Below, piece after piece: positions 1-13,244 of a stretch of DNA of 64,000 nucleotides. The notes beneath the pieces are model-generated. The model was not told where the DNA came from. It saw only the letters and a list, made by a program, of their open reading frames with translations, and did no database searches. Each line of letters opens with the position of its first letter. The stretch's first letter is position 1. The stretch is from assembly GCA_027604505.1 (NCBI GenBank), contig JADIIX010000071.1, positions 8,372 through 72,371 on the forward strand, given 5' to 3'. The DNA is from Gonapodya sp. JEL0774 (Eukaryota > Monoblepharomycota > Monoblepharidomycetes > Monoblepharidales > Gonapodyaceae). Position numbers and translations under genes: made by a program.

Positions 1-814
<814 letters not shown>

Positions 815-947
815 CATAGTGTGCAAGAATCATGATTGTACCTGTGCAATATCAAATGCCCGGGCTATAACACCATGTATACGTGAACTGATATGTTTCG
901 GACAATGAGTAAGCCTGTCCTCCAAACCTGAGGGCAAATGACATTCG

Positions 948-1213
948 TCACCGCGTCTTCGACTTCGACCGCGACCTGTCTCTTGTCACTATTGTCAACA
1001 TGGCGAGTTCCACGAGCTCCTTTGCGTCGTTTTCGGCCCTGCACGAACGCCGGCATGTGAGAGAACGCACAAAATTTGGGACACCCCTGACCAGATCAGT
1101 ACTTCCGTATTTACTCACCACCCTCTCCAATCCAACTCTGCGACTTTTTTGGCAGCTTGAATGAGTTGAGGATTATGCAGGGAATCGGATTGAGTGGGAT
1201 GAAGCTTCACCAT
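948..1213 (-). CDS. possible small two-exon gene, about 62 residues
   Basis: On the minus strand an ATG at 1213 opens MVKLHPTQSDSLHNPQ and continues to a GTGAGT donor at 1118. The acceptor CAG at 1041-1039 restores the frame (split Trp codon, WAEND) and the second exon ends ...RDRSRSKSKTR before a stop at 948-950. The splice signals and the amphipathic stretch IQAAKKVAELDW make it look coding, and the basic RS-like tail suggests a nuclear or RNA-binding role, but that is inference. I do not recognise a family. It lies tail-to-tail with the PLPBP gene (stop at 814). It could equally be a chance ORF pair. Confidence 0.3.
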
Positions 1214-2402
1214 GAGGAAGAAGAGGGAATGACTGGCAATCTGGCGCTGAAAAGAGAATCGCCGTGAGCGTGAACAGGCGGATGTCATGCGAACGCATTA
1301 CAAAAAATCAAACCTAGCGCCCGCATACGCACAAGAAGAGGTGGTTCACTGTCGTTTTCCATGACCGCTGATTTCTCGGCAATTGCAGTCGCCGAGAGGT
1401 GTTTCAATCAAACATTAATCCTTCCCACTCAGCGTGCTCGCACAGCTTACCAGTCATCACCTCAACGATCCCCGCCTCACACAGTGACTCAAGGACTGCT
1501 TTGGGAGATCTGCAAAGTATACTAAGGGTCTGTAGGGATTGCTGCAAGCAATATGCGAAAAGCTGATTCCCATGTTGCACATCTCAAACAAGAATTCGCC
1601 AAGGCACCAACTGTTCTCATGGCAGGATGTTCTTTTGTATTTCGGGTAATGGACAAGAGCGTTTCAAAGATTCGGGTGTCTTGTGCAAGGTACTATGGTG
1701 AATTGTGAAGACGCACGTACATGTTTCACCTTCATTGTACAAGAAGATCAAATGCGGAAAAGGCCCCCGACTCTCGTGCTCACTGTTTGAACCGCATCTC
1801 CTCCACTGAAAGATCGAAGGTATGAGTGGTCACTACCTTCACAAAACGCCGAAAGCTGGGGATCGCCCACCAGAACTCACTGAAACGCTATATGCCCAAT
1901 CTCACCTGCCGCTTTGAGCCGCATGCCAAGATTGCTCGTGGCAAGGCGCTTTACTTCGGTCGCCTGGAGAGGGCATTGTCATGAAGCGGGAATGATATCT
2001 GAACTTGGTAGAACGCGACTTCTCACGAGAGCTTTCAAGTACAGAGATCCACTCTCAACCAGCTCACTGGCAGCAACAGCACCAAGCGGCCGAGGGGCAG
2101 ACATGGATTGGAGTCTGTGGAAAGAGGGAAGACTGATCCCAGTGTCGATCATACCCTGATCGATCGGACCCAACCCCTGTTTTGAAGCTGCTTGTTTTGC
2201 ACCACCCAATCCCATGAATTCACATGATTTACTATTCGGGGGCATAACAATATTTCACAAGAAACGACACAACAGTGCCACCAATAGATGCACCCTATAG
2301 AGATGTGGTGAGGTACAACTGTATTAAATTCTTCAGTGTGTCTGTTGCAAGCTCGTTCGTCGTGCGTATTGTAACACGGTACATCTATTCAGTCAATGTG
2401 AT
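1214..2402. other. 1.2 kb with no recognised gene
   Basis: All six frames are broken by frequent stops. The longest open stretches (1914-2159 plus; 1979-2245 minus, about 88 residues) show no recognisable motif and overlap each other antisense, which argues for chance. No tRNA-like cloverleaf, snRNA core or repeat shared with the rest of the window was seen. The right edge holds the 3' flank of AP-2 alpha. Confidence 0.5.
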
Positions 2403-5400
2403 TTAACAGTTCGGCTCCATGGACTCCACGAAACAGTATATACTCACTTGTTGTTCCAAATTTGGCTCCAACCGCAGCAGACATCCAACCTTGCCCGCAG
2501 CCACTGTACTCAAAATGCCTGCACCAACAAAATTGCTGGGGTTGGGGTCCACACCATCCAATATCTGCCAGTGTAAGCCCGTTAGGACTTGCTTCGCTGC
2601 CGCGAGATCGATTGGCCCTGGACTCTTGAAAATGATCTGGGACTCTCGGGGAGGACCTCCAATTTGCCTCCATCGATTGAAGAAATCCTGAGAACTGAGT
2701 GAAATACCCTCGAAAAACTTGTTCAGCGTGACGGGCATTTTAACGTCTCTTCGCACGGACATGCCATTGACGGTGTAATTGATAGTCAAGATTGGCGGTT
2801 CGGAGAAGACTCCGTTGGATTCGCATGTATACATCTGCTGGAACTGTGTCTGGGGTGGGACCACGTTGGCCGAGATAGCTTGAACGAGATTAAAGCGCAG
2901 TGCCGGAACAGAGCGAAGGTCGACGGTAAATGCTGTGAGGCTTGATTGGGTTTTGTTGCCAAGATAAAGTGCGATCCGACCGAGGTGACTCTAGATGTGA
3001 TGAATGTCACTTAAACAGCCATCAAAATTCGCGCGGAAATACTTCATACCTGATATTCAGTTTTTAGCCCAACTTGAATATTTCCATCCTCGTATAGGAC
3101 TCCGTTTGCGCCAAGCACAAGCTTATTGAAATATGAAGACAGAGGTGCCAGCGGCTCGGCGGAAGCTGGGTCTGCAGGTGCTGCTGACTTCACGACCAAG
3201 CTGCTGCCCATGGCCAAGCCACCTAAAAGGTCAAGATCGTTCGTTGCGGCCTTGGGAGGTACTGGGGGTGGAGCTGCGCCTACTCCTGCAAGAAGTTGCG
3301 TGTCGATTTGAGCTGCTGGGGGGGCAGTCAGGGACATCGCCCTCTTGCGGTTTGTCCGTTGTTTTATTTCTCTGTTAACGTCCTTTCCACCTATTGCCCA
3401 CGTCCTACAACCATGGATCCGGTCAGCGCGCCAGTTCTGGGAGGAATCAAGCAAAGGTTACAACCATACCTCTTATCTTCTGTGTCTAAAATTTTTTTGT
3501 GCAGGCGGGTGATAAGAGCGGACTCACGTTCAGGGAACGGAGGCATTTCGTCACAGACTAAAAACGAGATGGAAAATGGTCTCATTGGACCGTACGCAGC
3601 AGTTTTGCTTGAACATGGCATACCAGTTTGAAGCAAATCGTCTGTTGGCATCAGTGTAATTGCAAGATATTCGCAAGCGCGCTGCTGGAGCTCAACATCG
3701 AGCACGCCGGACCATTGCTGGAAAACTTTGACTGTAAGCAAGTAACGGAATATGATTAGCAATTCAAGAAATGTCTCGCTTCAAAGGTGCTCGCTCACCG
3801 ATCTCCCCTTTAATTTCCGGGAATAGATTCACCCTGCAGTAATGAGATCTCGCCTGGTGTCAAAATTGTATCCCAGTTATCACTGTGAGCATAGAAGCAA
3901 CACTGACATTTTCAGATAGGTGGTCATGAGCAAAGCTCGAGTTGGTAGCGATACATTGGCGAACTTGGAATGAAGAATTGTAAATTGTTCGATTGGACTT
4001 CGTTGGGGAAGGGCGGGAAAAAGTCGATGACATTCGCGAAAAGTTTATTGGGATCACAACAGGAGCAGCGTACCTGCACCCCGGCAGGTTGGCCACAAGG
4101 TGTCCAAACTCGCCCAGAATGTACCCTCCCACCTTGACATTGGTCTCATGGCAGGTGGGGGAGCGCAAACTATGAATGACGGTTTTCGCGGCGTATTCCT
4201 AGTGATCGGCCCCTTGAGTTGTCGAAGAACTCGGAGTGCACTGAAGATCTTTACTCACCTGAAGGTCTTCATTGTTTATCACGATCTGGACAACTCGGTA
4301 CCAAACTAGAAAGGACGAGCGCTCGTTGGGGAAGTGTGCAGTACCATCTGATGTCTCACTTACCGTCATCGCTGACATAGTCCCCTCCGACACTGATAAG
4401 GGAAATAACGACGTCTAAAAACCACGAGTACTCTTCCGCCCATTTCTCAGCGAGAATCGCGACCTTGAGGGCAACTTCTTCCTTAATTGCGTGTTCGGCT
4501 ACGGGTAGAAACTTTAAGAGCTCGGCCACAATTATTTTGGCGTTCGAGCTGTCACACATGGAATAAAGAAGGTCCAAAGCCCTTCGACGGACACTGATAT
4601 CTCGATCCTTCAGAGATTGCAGGATTACATCTTGTAGTTTTTTGATGTCTTCGAGGCCCAGGTCCGACATTCCTGCGAGGTGACACATTGTCTCCAGGGC
4701 AAGGAAGCGGACCTAATTGACAGATTATAAGCTTACTTTCTGCGATACCACGAACGTAGAATACTGGCACGCCACTCACGTTGGTCTCTTTGCTACTGAT
4801 ATACTTCCCGAGAATCTCTGCAGCCAACACCACTGTGGGAGATTCAGGATCAAGTTCAATCGCCATGTTAATCGCCTCGAACAAAACAGCGTTCTGGGCA
4901 TTGCTGTGTTGTGGGTTCTTCGGAATCTCCGTCGAGTTGGCTGCAAGGGAGGACGATAAGTGGGGTGGGACTCATGTGGGAGCAGAAGTAACCATACTTA
5001 TGATTGCATTAACGGCACTGATTAATTTATTCCGGATTTGAGAGCCGTCAACTTTTTACCGGAGGCTGGTCAGCGCTGGTGAGGGACCGACCGACAGCTC
5101 TTATCGAGTAACTTACTCGGGGCAGGGTAGTATTGAAGGAGTCTGAGGATTTTGACCTGTAGCCACGGCGCCGGAACTTTGTAGTAGACGTAATCCGGTG
5201 CATAGTCCCTATCGATGACAATCTTGTACAACTTCTCAATGGCGCGAGGGACGACCTTTGAGTATTGGTCTCCATACTGCTGGGCAAAGGCGGTGAGGAG
5301 ACTGGCAACGGAGGTTGCAACACCCTGCAGAGGGAGAAAGAGTGGTTGGATGAGACTGGAGGCTCACGGACGGGGGAATCTGGCGAGAAGGGATCCCCAC

Positions 5401-6365
5401 CAGGTCCGCATGGCCAATGAGCGGGCAGATTTGGTCTACCCAGTCCAAAACCGGCATAAGATCGCCGTGCTTTCGGAACAGTCGCAGTAATGTTAACGCC
5501 GCCTTCTTTTTGATGAATGGACGCGAGGAACTGGGGAGGACTTTCCAGTCGCATTTTGAAATTCCGGAATGAAGGAGGAGGAACTCACGAAACCATTACA
5601 CGCTCCACATCGATGGCTAGTGACTCAGCCATCTCTCGTCCTCCAACGTTGGCGATACAATGTAAAGCAAGACACACGTTGATTTCGTTCGCGTCCTCAA
5701 GGTCTTTTCGGAGAGAGTTGATCACCAGGCGAATCATCTCGTTACCGTCACCCAAAAGAAGTGTGCATGCAAGGTATCCCTCAGAGATGCGTAAGTTGGT
5801 AAGCAATTCATAGCCAGCAAGAGGACATAGCGGAGAGGAAGTAACATACAACTTGTTTCTCCGAGTACTTGGAACTCGAAATCAGAGAAATGGCCTCAAC
5901 GTGACCAAACTCAACCTCATAGCCCAGAATGTAGATGTAGAGCAGTTTACAGACATATTTTCGCTTTTGGTAGCCGTTCATGCTTCCCTCTAGAGTTACG
6001 AGAGCATGTTAAGAAGGCAACCGACTGCCACACATTCGTTCGCTGTGCAAATGCTCACCTTTAAATTTCGAACGGATGTTTGCGAGCTCCTTATTCACCC
6101 TCTTCTCCTCCTGCTCCTTGGCGCGACCTTTCATTGGGACAAATCAGTCATTAAATGCTGCCCATCGAATCCCACAATTGGGTTCCGAATAACCCACAAT
6201 TCCTCAAATCGGCGATAAAGGTCGTGAGACCTCGCACTGTTTATTGATTGCCGGAGACGAACGGAAAAGTCGTCAGTTGCGGAACAACCAGCGGTGGCGT
6301 TTGCCAGCCACGGCATGTCGACAAACTAGAGTCCATAGATGGGATATCTTACTGGCCGTCGACAT
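2403..6365 (-). CDS. APL3: AP-2 complex subunit alpha (alpha-adaptin)
   Basis: Large subunit of the AP-2 clathrin adaptor, which recruits cargo and clathrin to PtdIns(4,5)P2 at the plasma membrane. The N-terminal trunk is clear: [90 protein letters not shown] and [20 protein letters not shown], then [12 protein letters not shown] short hinge with [12 protein letters not shown] resembles a clathrin/AP-hinge motif. The ear domain follows ([43 protein letters not shown]) and ends FVESMEPNC. Many introns interrupt it. The start was placed by splicing: a 13-base first exon (6365-6353, coding MSTA plus one base) joins across a GTAAGA donor to TGCGAGG at 6236, giving MSTAMRGLTTFI. Length and domain order fit the family. 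Confidence 0.93.
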
Positions 6366-6515
6366 TGTGGACGATTTCTCGAGAAACCAGGCGGAGCTTA
6401 TCAATGCAGACGCTCGAGTCCGAGGCTTGTGAGTGTTTCACACAAGAATTCCTGGCATGCCCAAATATGCGAAGTGGATGTGCAATGTTCTCGATCGATT
6501 GGATCATTTCAGAGG

Positions 6516-8268
6516 ATGAGTCCAGCAGCAATCAATCCAAACGTTTTGACACCACAGGAGGATGTCGATGACCTTTTGGAGGGGTTTCTTTCCCCGTCGA
6601 AGTTGGTGCGTTTCAACCAATCTTCTTTGGAATGCGACATAACAGTTCACACTTTCAACCCGAAAGAGGAAACTCTCCCACGAGGAGGATCTGACAAATG
6701 TCCAGTATCTTGAGTTGCAGTTGGACTCTCGCAGAAACGGTTTCGCAAACATCGGCACGTCACTCCCAAACCTGAAATCTCTTGTCTTTGGTTCTGGTAG
6801 TTTTGTTTCATCAGTAAGGTACTTTACAAAGCTATTTTGTAGCTGCATCCTTGTGTCTTTCTTGGATCTCATGTGTGATTACAGGGAACTGGGTTCCTCC
6901 CTGGGCCACCTTGTAGTTCTGTCTGTCGCAAAGTGCAACCTTGTTGAGCTGGACGGCATCGCCGCATTCATCGCTCTGAAGGAGCTGAACATTTCCGGAA
7001 ATCGAGTATCGGAGTTGTCTCCTCTGGCGTCCCTGGAACACTTGGAGACCCTGGATTTGCGAGAGTAAGTTGATTTGAACCGGACATTCATAAACATCGA
7101 TGTCAAAACATTTATCCACTGCAGTAATCTCGTAGCGGATCCATTCGAGATAGATTATCTCTCCCTTGTAACCACTCTTACGTCCCTTTTCCTCGAGGGA
7201 AATCCCGTCGCAAATAACGAAGCAAACATTCTGGTCCTGGATGGTGGAGAGACTCGTTCAGAGGATCCTGATGAAAGATACCGATCTATGATATTCAAGA
7301 CCCTAAAAAATATTCAGCTCCTCGATGGTCGGCCGCAGGGTTCAAAGGGAACGGCTGGCACTCCACGACGCCCCAGCTCGGGGTCGCGTAGGAGCTTCTC
7401 TCGAGCTAGCTGGTCGGACTACGGCCAAAGTAGGATATCTACATATGCGAATTGCACCTCATTTGTCCTCTTAATTGAACTATGGCGCCTGACTTCTAGT
7501 TCGGGAGGACCCACTCGCGCACCCCCAGAATCGACCCCTCACACCCCCGTCCACATTTTACGCATCTTATTGTCGACCATCCACACCGATGATCTCGAAA
7601 ATAATGCCTGAGCTGGCAGGCCTACCAGTCGAAAGCGATTTAACAAGAGGTAAGCTTCCAGCTAAAGAGGTGCATCTGGATCATAGAAGCGGAATGAATG
7701 TATCTGTATTTTCGTAGGCGGTGAGGTTCTCTGTGGCGGCGGTGCACTCGCACTCCTCCGTGCTCGCCGACGATCCTCTCAATCTTCCGTCGGGTTTCGC
7801 TCCCTACCCTCGACGCCCACGTCCACACAGAGCGTCGCGATAATCTCCCCCACCTCCGTGAAAATCGACAACGAAGATGTGTTGGAGCGTACGTCTCCAG
7901 CGCACCGACCGTCACAAAGCACGTTGCCTGCCGCCTCTGAAGCCATCACTGACCCCAAGCAACCCGTTACTCCCAACTCACCTCCGCGAGCACCTACACC
8001 TCCCTCCCATCCACCAACTTCCCATTCCCCTCGCCGATCTCCCACCCCTCCTTCTCTCCCCCCGGCCGCTCCTAATGAAAAGACGTCCCGCCATTTTATC
8101 CGACGAAGATTCACTTCGCCTGGAGATCCATCGTTACGCCCACGTCGGATAGCTATCGATGGGGGCGAAGGAGTACATCCGGACGTGTCAGAAAACTTCC
8201 TGGGCGTGTCGCATGTTGTTTTGTCAGGTGCCCGCCGACCAATTGGAATCGTTGCGGCTCCCACGTAG
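6516..8268 (+). CDS. LRRC56: LRRC56/ODA8-like leucine-rich repeat flagellar protein
   Basis: LRRC56 (ODA8 in Chlamydomonas) acts with intraflagellar transport in assembly or docking of outer dynein arms. The start MSPAAINPNVLTPQED leads into LLEGFLSPSKL, then after an intron EEDLTNVQYLELQLDSRR. Leucine-rich repeats follow: LPNLKSLVFGSGSF, LVVLSVAKCNLVELDGIAAF, ALKELNISGNRVSELSPLAS, LEHLETLDLRE, LTSLFLEGNPVAN, and a capping segment YRSMIFKTLKNIQLLDGRP. Downstream is GEVLCGGGALALLRARRR, matching the short basic motif after the LRR domain in LRRC56. The C-terminal third is proline/serine-rich and disordered. About six exons. It is convergent with MNS1, another axonemal gene. Family assignment is by motif order and is quite secure. 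Confidence 0.87.
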
Positions 8269-8580
8269 GTTTACGGCTAGTAGAGACGACTTCTTCTCGG
8301 GATTGTGATTGTAAATTGGAAATTTGGGTTATGAGTTCTAAAATAGTGGGGTGATCTCTTCGTCTATTTACATTTCTTACAATTGTACACATGAATTATT
8401 ACTTTGTCGTCGTGTCCTCATCACTGCCGAGATATCAACCTCTCGTATAATTTAAAGGCGATGGAAATCTCACTCAAACATCACCGATTAGCGGCCCGCT
8501 GGTTGAGATTGAAACTTTGCGCGGAACGCTGCCACAGGACGTGTTAGAAATATTCAAACCACATAGCCCCCCGAGAACAT
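8269..8580. other. convergent intergenic spacer LRRC56/MNS1
   Basis: About 310 bases between the stops of two converging genes. AT-rich in its first half; no gene or repeat seen. It must hold both 3' untranslated regions. Confidence 0.6.
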
Positions 8581-11089
8581 TCACAACGCACATTCATCAA
8601 ACGCCTCAAGATCCTTCATATCCCTCAACACCCCCTTTGGCAAATATCCCACCAGCCCCGCCGCATGCTCCCTCAACAACCGCTGCCTTTCCATCTCAAT
8701 GACCCCTCTCCTGTACTCTTCCACTTCCTGAGAAGCACGGTCGAATTCTGCTTGTTGTTGCCGCTCGCGTTCGAGTGCCATACGGCGTTCGGCAATGATG
8801 CGGTCGATTTCGATCTTGTAGTCGATCATACGTTGACGGCGGGCGCGAGCGGTGAGCTGTTCGAGAGCTTCGTCGTCTTGGTACTTTTTGAGCAGCTGGA
8901 AGGACGGGGTTTGGGGAGGGGTAGCGAGAAAGTGGTAGACATGGGTTTGGAATTTGAGAACATGAACCTCCGGTCTGAACCCGGAAACACCTCGTGCGTT
9001 CTGCACACCCACCGCATCCAACACCTTTTTCTCCTCCTCCCTTTCCTTGACTTGTCTCTCTCTCTTCATCTCCAACATTCTCCTATAACTATCGAGCATG
9101 TCCAACCGGGCTCTAATTCTCTTCTGCATCGCTGCCTGCTCCTGCTGCCGCTCTTTCTCGTCCTGCTCAGCCCTATAGACCTCGATCCTCAACTCCTCGA
9201 GCTCCGCCTTGGCCTTCTCCTGCCCCTCGATGGTCCTCGCCACCTGCTGGTACAGCGCGTTCTTCTCCTCGTCTTTGTCCTTCTTGGCGGCCCGGGCCCG
9301 GGCTTCTCGGTCCGCCAGCGCAGCTGCGTGCTCAGCGATGCGCCGATTTTCTTCGGCGAGCCGCTGTGATTCGGCCAGTTTCCAGGCTTGGCGGTACGCG
9401 AGATGCTCCGCCAGGTCTCGTTGGGTTTCAGCTTGTTTAGAGAGTTCAGCTTGGCGTTCGCTGTGGCGGGAAGTGGGGAGCGGCACGTGAGTGAGGTGCC
9501 GGAAGGACTTTTGTGTGAGAATGGGATGAAAGAGTCGAGAAACACGTTTGATATTCCCCCGTTCGAATGACTCTCGCGTTCTCGCTCTCGCATCGCTCCG
9601 ACCCCAAAGCCAACAGCTAGCCTCATCTCCGTACATGCTAAAGTCTCTCTGCAACACAAATCACACAAACACTCACGCCTCGTCCTCCTCCCTGATCCTC
9701 TCAACCAAACCATCGATGATTGCCTTATCCTTCAAGAACATCTCGTACTCGCGCCGCTTCCTCTCCTGGGCATCCTCGAGCTGTTTCTGCAGCTCGTGCT
9801 TGTACGCGAGTTGGGCTTGCAGGGCCTGTTGGGCGCGCTGTTGGTCGAGGAGCGAGTCGGCTTCGAGCGTGGCCAGGCGGGATTGAGCGAGGGCGGTTTC
9901 TTCGGCCTGTCAGGGGACGGGGCAAGGCGGGATAGGTGGTGAGGTGGCAGATGGAGATGGCCCGAACGTGAATTACGGCACTAGGTAGTCCTGAGCCCCC
10001 AATCAACACTTGTCTGTCGCAATCGCCCTTTCTTGATTGATCTCCCCCAACCTCGCCAGTTCGTGTCATTGAGCGTTCCCATCACAGGTGTTATCGTGCC
10101 TTTCATCGACCCACCTTGACCCTCTCCTCTGCCAACTTCTTCTCCTTTATCTGGACTGCTCTTTCCTTGTTCATGTACGCGTAATTGAGCTTCTGTTCCA
10201 GCTCTCTGAGCTCGACGCACGTCTCTCGGATGCTCTGCCGTTGTTTTTCCCGGCGGAGTTGGTCCAGGCGGATGCGCTCTGCTTCTTGGGACTCGGCGAG
10301 AGCAAGCTCGGCAAGATGCGCGCGGTGGGCTTGGGCGCGGTTAAACTGAGGAAGGGGGCGAAACAGGGGAGAGCGTTTGGGGGTGATGCGGAGGGGAAGG
10401 TCGGGGAAGTGGAAGGCAGAGTGAGGGATTCAGTTGAGAGTGGAGTCGGAAGGAGTCGGTTACTTTGCGAGGCAGTAGGAAACGGGAGCAAGTGCAAATG
10501 TATCTGGTAGGAACTGAACAAACAACATTCCAGCGCACGCATTCAGTGGAACTCCTTGGTGACGATCTCATTTCCCATGAAACGAGGTCCGAGCGAGGCT
10601 AATTGTGCATTGAAATATGATAATACAGGTCCATGCCCTCCATGGGCCAGTTGACACGACAGTCCAGTCCCTGCATGCATCACAAACTCTGACAGCTTCA
10701 AATCATGGAAATTGCAGGGCACCGCATGCACAAGGAACCGGTAGCAGTCTACATTGATCCCGGACTAGAGCTCTCGCTGACGGCTGACACCTGACAGCTG
10801 ACTCTAGATAGTGCCACTTGCTGGCACTCGTTGCCCAGGGGCATTGTGTATTTCCCTACACAGCGGCCTCACACGGACTGACCTCTTCGATCTCCGCCCT
10901 CCTTTGCTCGACCTCCTTGCGCTCCCTTTCCTCCCTGAGTCTCCTGAGCATGTCGATCCTGTCCTCCTGGTTGTTTGCCTCTCTGATGAGGTTATGTTGC
11001 CTGAGCTGAGCAGCGAGCTCTGAGCGTTCGAGGTCTCTCTTCCTGGCATCCTGCTGTCTGCGTTCGAGTATGAGTCTGGACTGGGCCAT
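8581..11089 (-). CDS. MNS1: MNS1-like axonemal coiled-coil protein
   Basis: MNS1 is a coiled-coil microtubule inner protein of motile cilia. The start MAQSRLILERRQQDARKRDL is followed, across several introns, by almost uninterrupted charged helix. Exons include LRQHNLIREANNQED, KLNYAYMNKERAVQIKEK, AYKHELQKQLEDAQERKRRE, AEHLAYRQAWKLAESQRLAE, YQQVARTIEGQEKAKAELEE and RIIAERRMALERERQQQAEF. The C-terminus LLREHAAGLVGYLPKGVLRD is the family's diagnostic end motif, and the protein closes ECAL. The trichohyalin/plectin-homology type of helix fits. An upstream in-frame stretch reaches 11284 but reads like 5' leader, so the ATG at 11089 was preferred. A 234-residue ORF on the opposite strand is an artefact of the low-complexity coding sequence. 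Confidence 0.85.
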
Positions 11090-11603
11090 ATGGGAAGGGG
11101 TGGGGTGGGAGGTGGGTAGGTGGGGGGGGTGGTTAAGTGTGCGTGTGGGTGTGGAGCGTGGGAATACGTGGGAGACAGAGCGATGCTGCGGATTCTGTTG
11201 AGTGGACTGTGCGCAGATGCTCAAATCAATCCCCCAGCAGGTCTTGCTCTCTGGTAGTGCTTGTGCCCCATCCGCTGTGGTCATATCAGATCGGGGTTGG
11301 ATTCATCCGCGATCCCTTTCTGTTCCTGCGCATTACTGGTGAGCTGATATCTCTTGCAAAGAAGTTTATATAAACCAGATTTAGTTATGAATTCGCAACA
11401 ATGGGACTGTGGTTCTCAGACAGTTGACCCCGTAAACAATCCTTAAGCGGTTTGAGAATAAATCCGTTACTTACATAACGAAGGGCCTCTCGCCGCAAAT
11501 TACCCATGCATGGTCTCCGTCAATTGTTCGGTTGATTTTTGTGAGCTGAGTTGTGTGGCGGTGCAAGTTCGCATCTATTTATTTCTACGGCCACGAAATT
11601 GCT
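11090..11603. other. upstream region of MNS1
   Basis: About 500 bases with short ORFs only. A G-rich run on the plus strand near 11100-11130 (C/T-rich on the MNS1 sense strand) fits a pyrimidine-rich fungal leader or promoter. Nothing else recognised. Confidence 0.5.
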
Positions 11604-12099
11604 CACTCAGGCGGGCAACACAAGCCAACACAAGCCAACACAAGCCAACACAAGCGGAAGCGGAGGATAAGAGTATCCGAGCATTCAGTTGGAATGAGCC
11701 TTGTCTGACGGTTGGATCAAACCAGCTTCTCCTCGCCTGGTGCGGTGCCCGTCGGACCGGCCAAGGTCGCCCTTTTGCGTCGACACACCGGTCCAGTCCT
11801 TCCACGGCCGCTTCCAGATTATGCCAACAGTTTGATGGGACCTATCTTTATCCACAATGTTCTCAAGTCCGGGCTGCGTACCTCTTCATATCAGCTAAGA
11901 GCGATGCTCTACTCGCCCAACTTCTCGCATCTCCAGAGCCTGCCGTTGGTTCTCTCCAGGTTCCTACCTCCTACTATAGCGCACTCCTTGTGCTCTGCCT
12001 CTCCCGACCGGCTCATCTTGGTCCACGCGAACCTGACCGCCCGACTCAGCAACTTGTCTCCAAAGCGCCAGTCCCCTTCTTGCCACGACACATCTTCTC

Positions 12100-12640
12100 T
12101 CGCATCTACGGAAACCGACTGCATACCACCCAAATAAGCGCTAGGTCTTTCCCTCTTTGGATTTGAGTCGCCTCCTTCTTTCGCTCTGTTCCTGTCCCAA
12201 GGACTACACACTTGACTCCCCCACATCACCGAACCCCATCGATACGAAAGCGCCGGTCCCTTCCCTACCACGGCAAAACTTTGTCATATCTGCCAAGACC
12301 AATTGCACACCACTCAAATAAGCGCTAGGTCTTTCTCTCTTTGGATTTGAGTCGCCTCCTTCTTTCGCTCTGTTCTTGTCCCAAGGAGTACACACTTGAC
12401 TCCCCCTATATCCCAACCCCGTCGAGATGAGAGCGCCGGTCCATTTCTTGCAACGACAAAGCTTCTCTCACATCTGCCGAAACCAATTGCACACCACTCA
12501 ATTAAGCGCTAGGTCTTTCCCTCTTTGGATTTGAGTCGCCTCCTCCTTTCGCTCTGTTCTTCCCAAAAGGACTTCTTGACTCCCTTCGAACCACCTCGAG
12601 ATCTTTTTGAGCGTGCGATCAATGTCTGCATGGAGAACCG
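12100..12640 (+). repeat. internal tandem array (about 184-base unit, three units) in copy A
   Basis: The block AAGCGCTAGGTCTTTCCCTC with following GGATTTGAGTCGCCTCC recurs near 12135, 12319 and 12502, a period of about 184 bases, each preceded by ACCACTCAA or similar and followed by a CGCTCTGTTC segment. Copies B (17160, 17346) and C (about 20222, 20404) have two units. Unit number accounts for much of the length difference between copies. Confidence 0.8.
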
Positions 12641-13244
12641 GTGTTCACGATGCCTGCTCGCCTGGCAAGTGCTTCTTTGTTCTATCCCCGTCTGGCCACC
12701 CCCCCGTTGCATTCTCCAGGACTCAGTGTCCCTCCAACTCCTATCCAATCCTCGTGTTTATCTGTTCGCTCCGAGTCATACTTCGTCGTCTCATTATGAC
12801 AGTGGAGGCAAGCATTGCTGCTTTTCATCGCCTCGCGAGTCATCCGTCTCCAGATTCGTTCCCAGAGTTTTTGTGCATCTGCCGGCTCCTTCAATTCACG
12901 GACGTTTCTCGTTATGGTTACCTGTCAGCTCCACCGAATATATGCGGGCGATGCTTTGTAATCATTGGACAGTACGTCAGATTTGCCAGTTGTTCATGAA
13001 GTTGCTAGACTGTGGGGAGGAGGGATCTTCTCTTGATTCAGGAGTCTGCGTAACCTTTCGAACAATTCCATCAGTACCAGTCAGAGCCTAGTCTCACATG
13101 GACATTATTCTCAGTGAGCGGTATCTTGTACTCCTTCTTGTACGGTTTCGTGGTCTGTTATTAGTTGGAAATCTGGGTGCATATCGGGAGTTAGATTTAG
13201 GTCCGGGAGGAAGTATTGGCGTCACCGGGGACTCCGGCGTGGTT

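Noticed and set aside
815-2402. tRNA, snRNA or selenoprotein gene in the first gap
   Set aside because: No cloverleaf with a plausible T-arm, no U6-type ACAGAGA core in context, and no coding frame with an in-frame TGA flanked by similarity was found.
8665-9369. 234-residue ORF on the plus strand opposite MNS1
   Set aside because: It is the mirror of a highly biased coiled-coil coding exon (Leu-rich translation of Glu/Arg codons); the minus-strand frame has the family motifs.
11712-12137. ORF starting MDQTSFSSPGAV in repeat copy A, similar to a minus-strand ORF in copy C (20434-20832)
   Set aside because: Similarity follows from the DNA repeat. Copy B breaks the frame, composition is Ser/Pro/Leu-rich without motif, and frames diverge at both ends.
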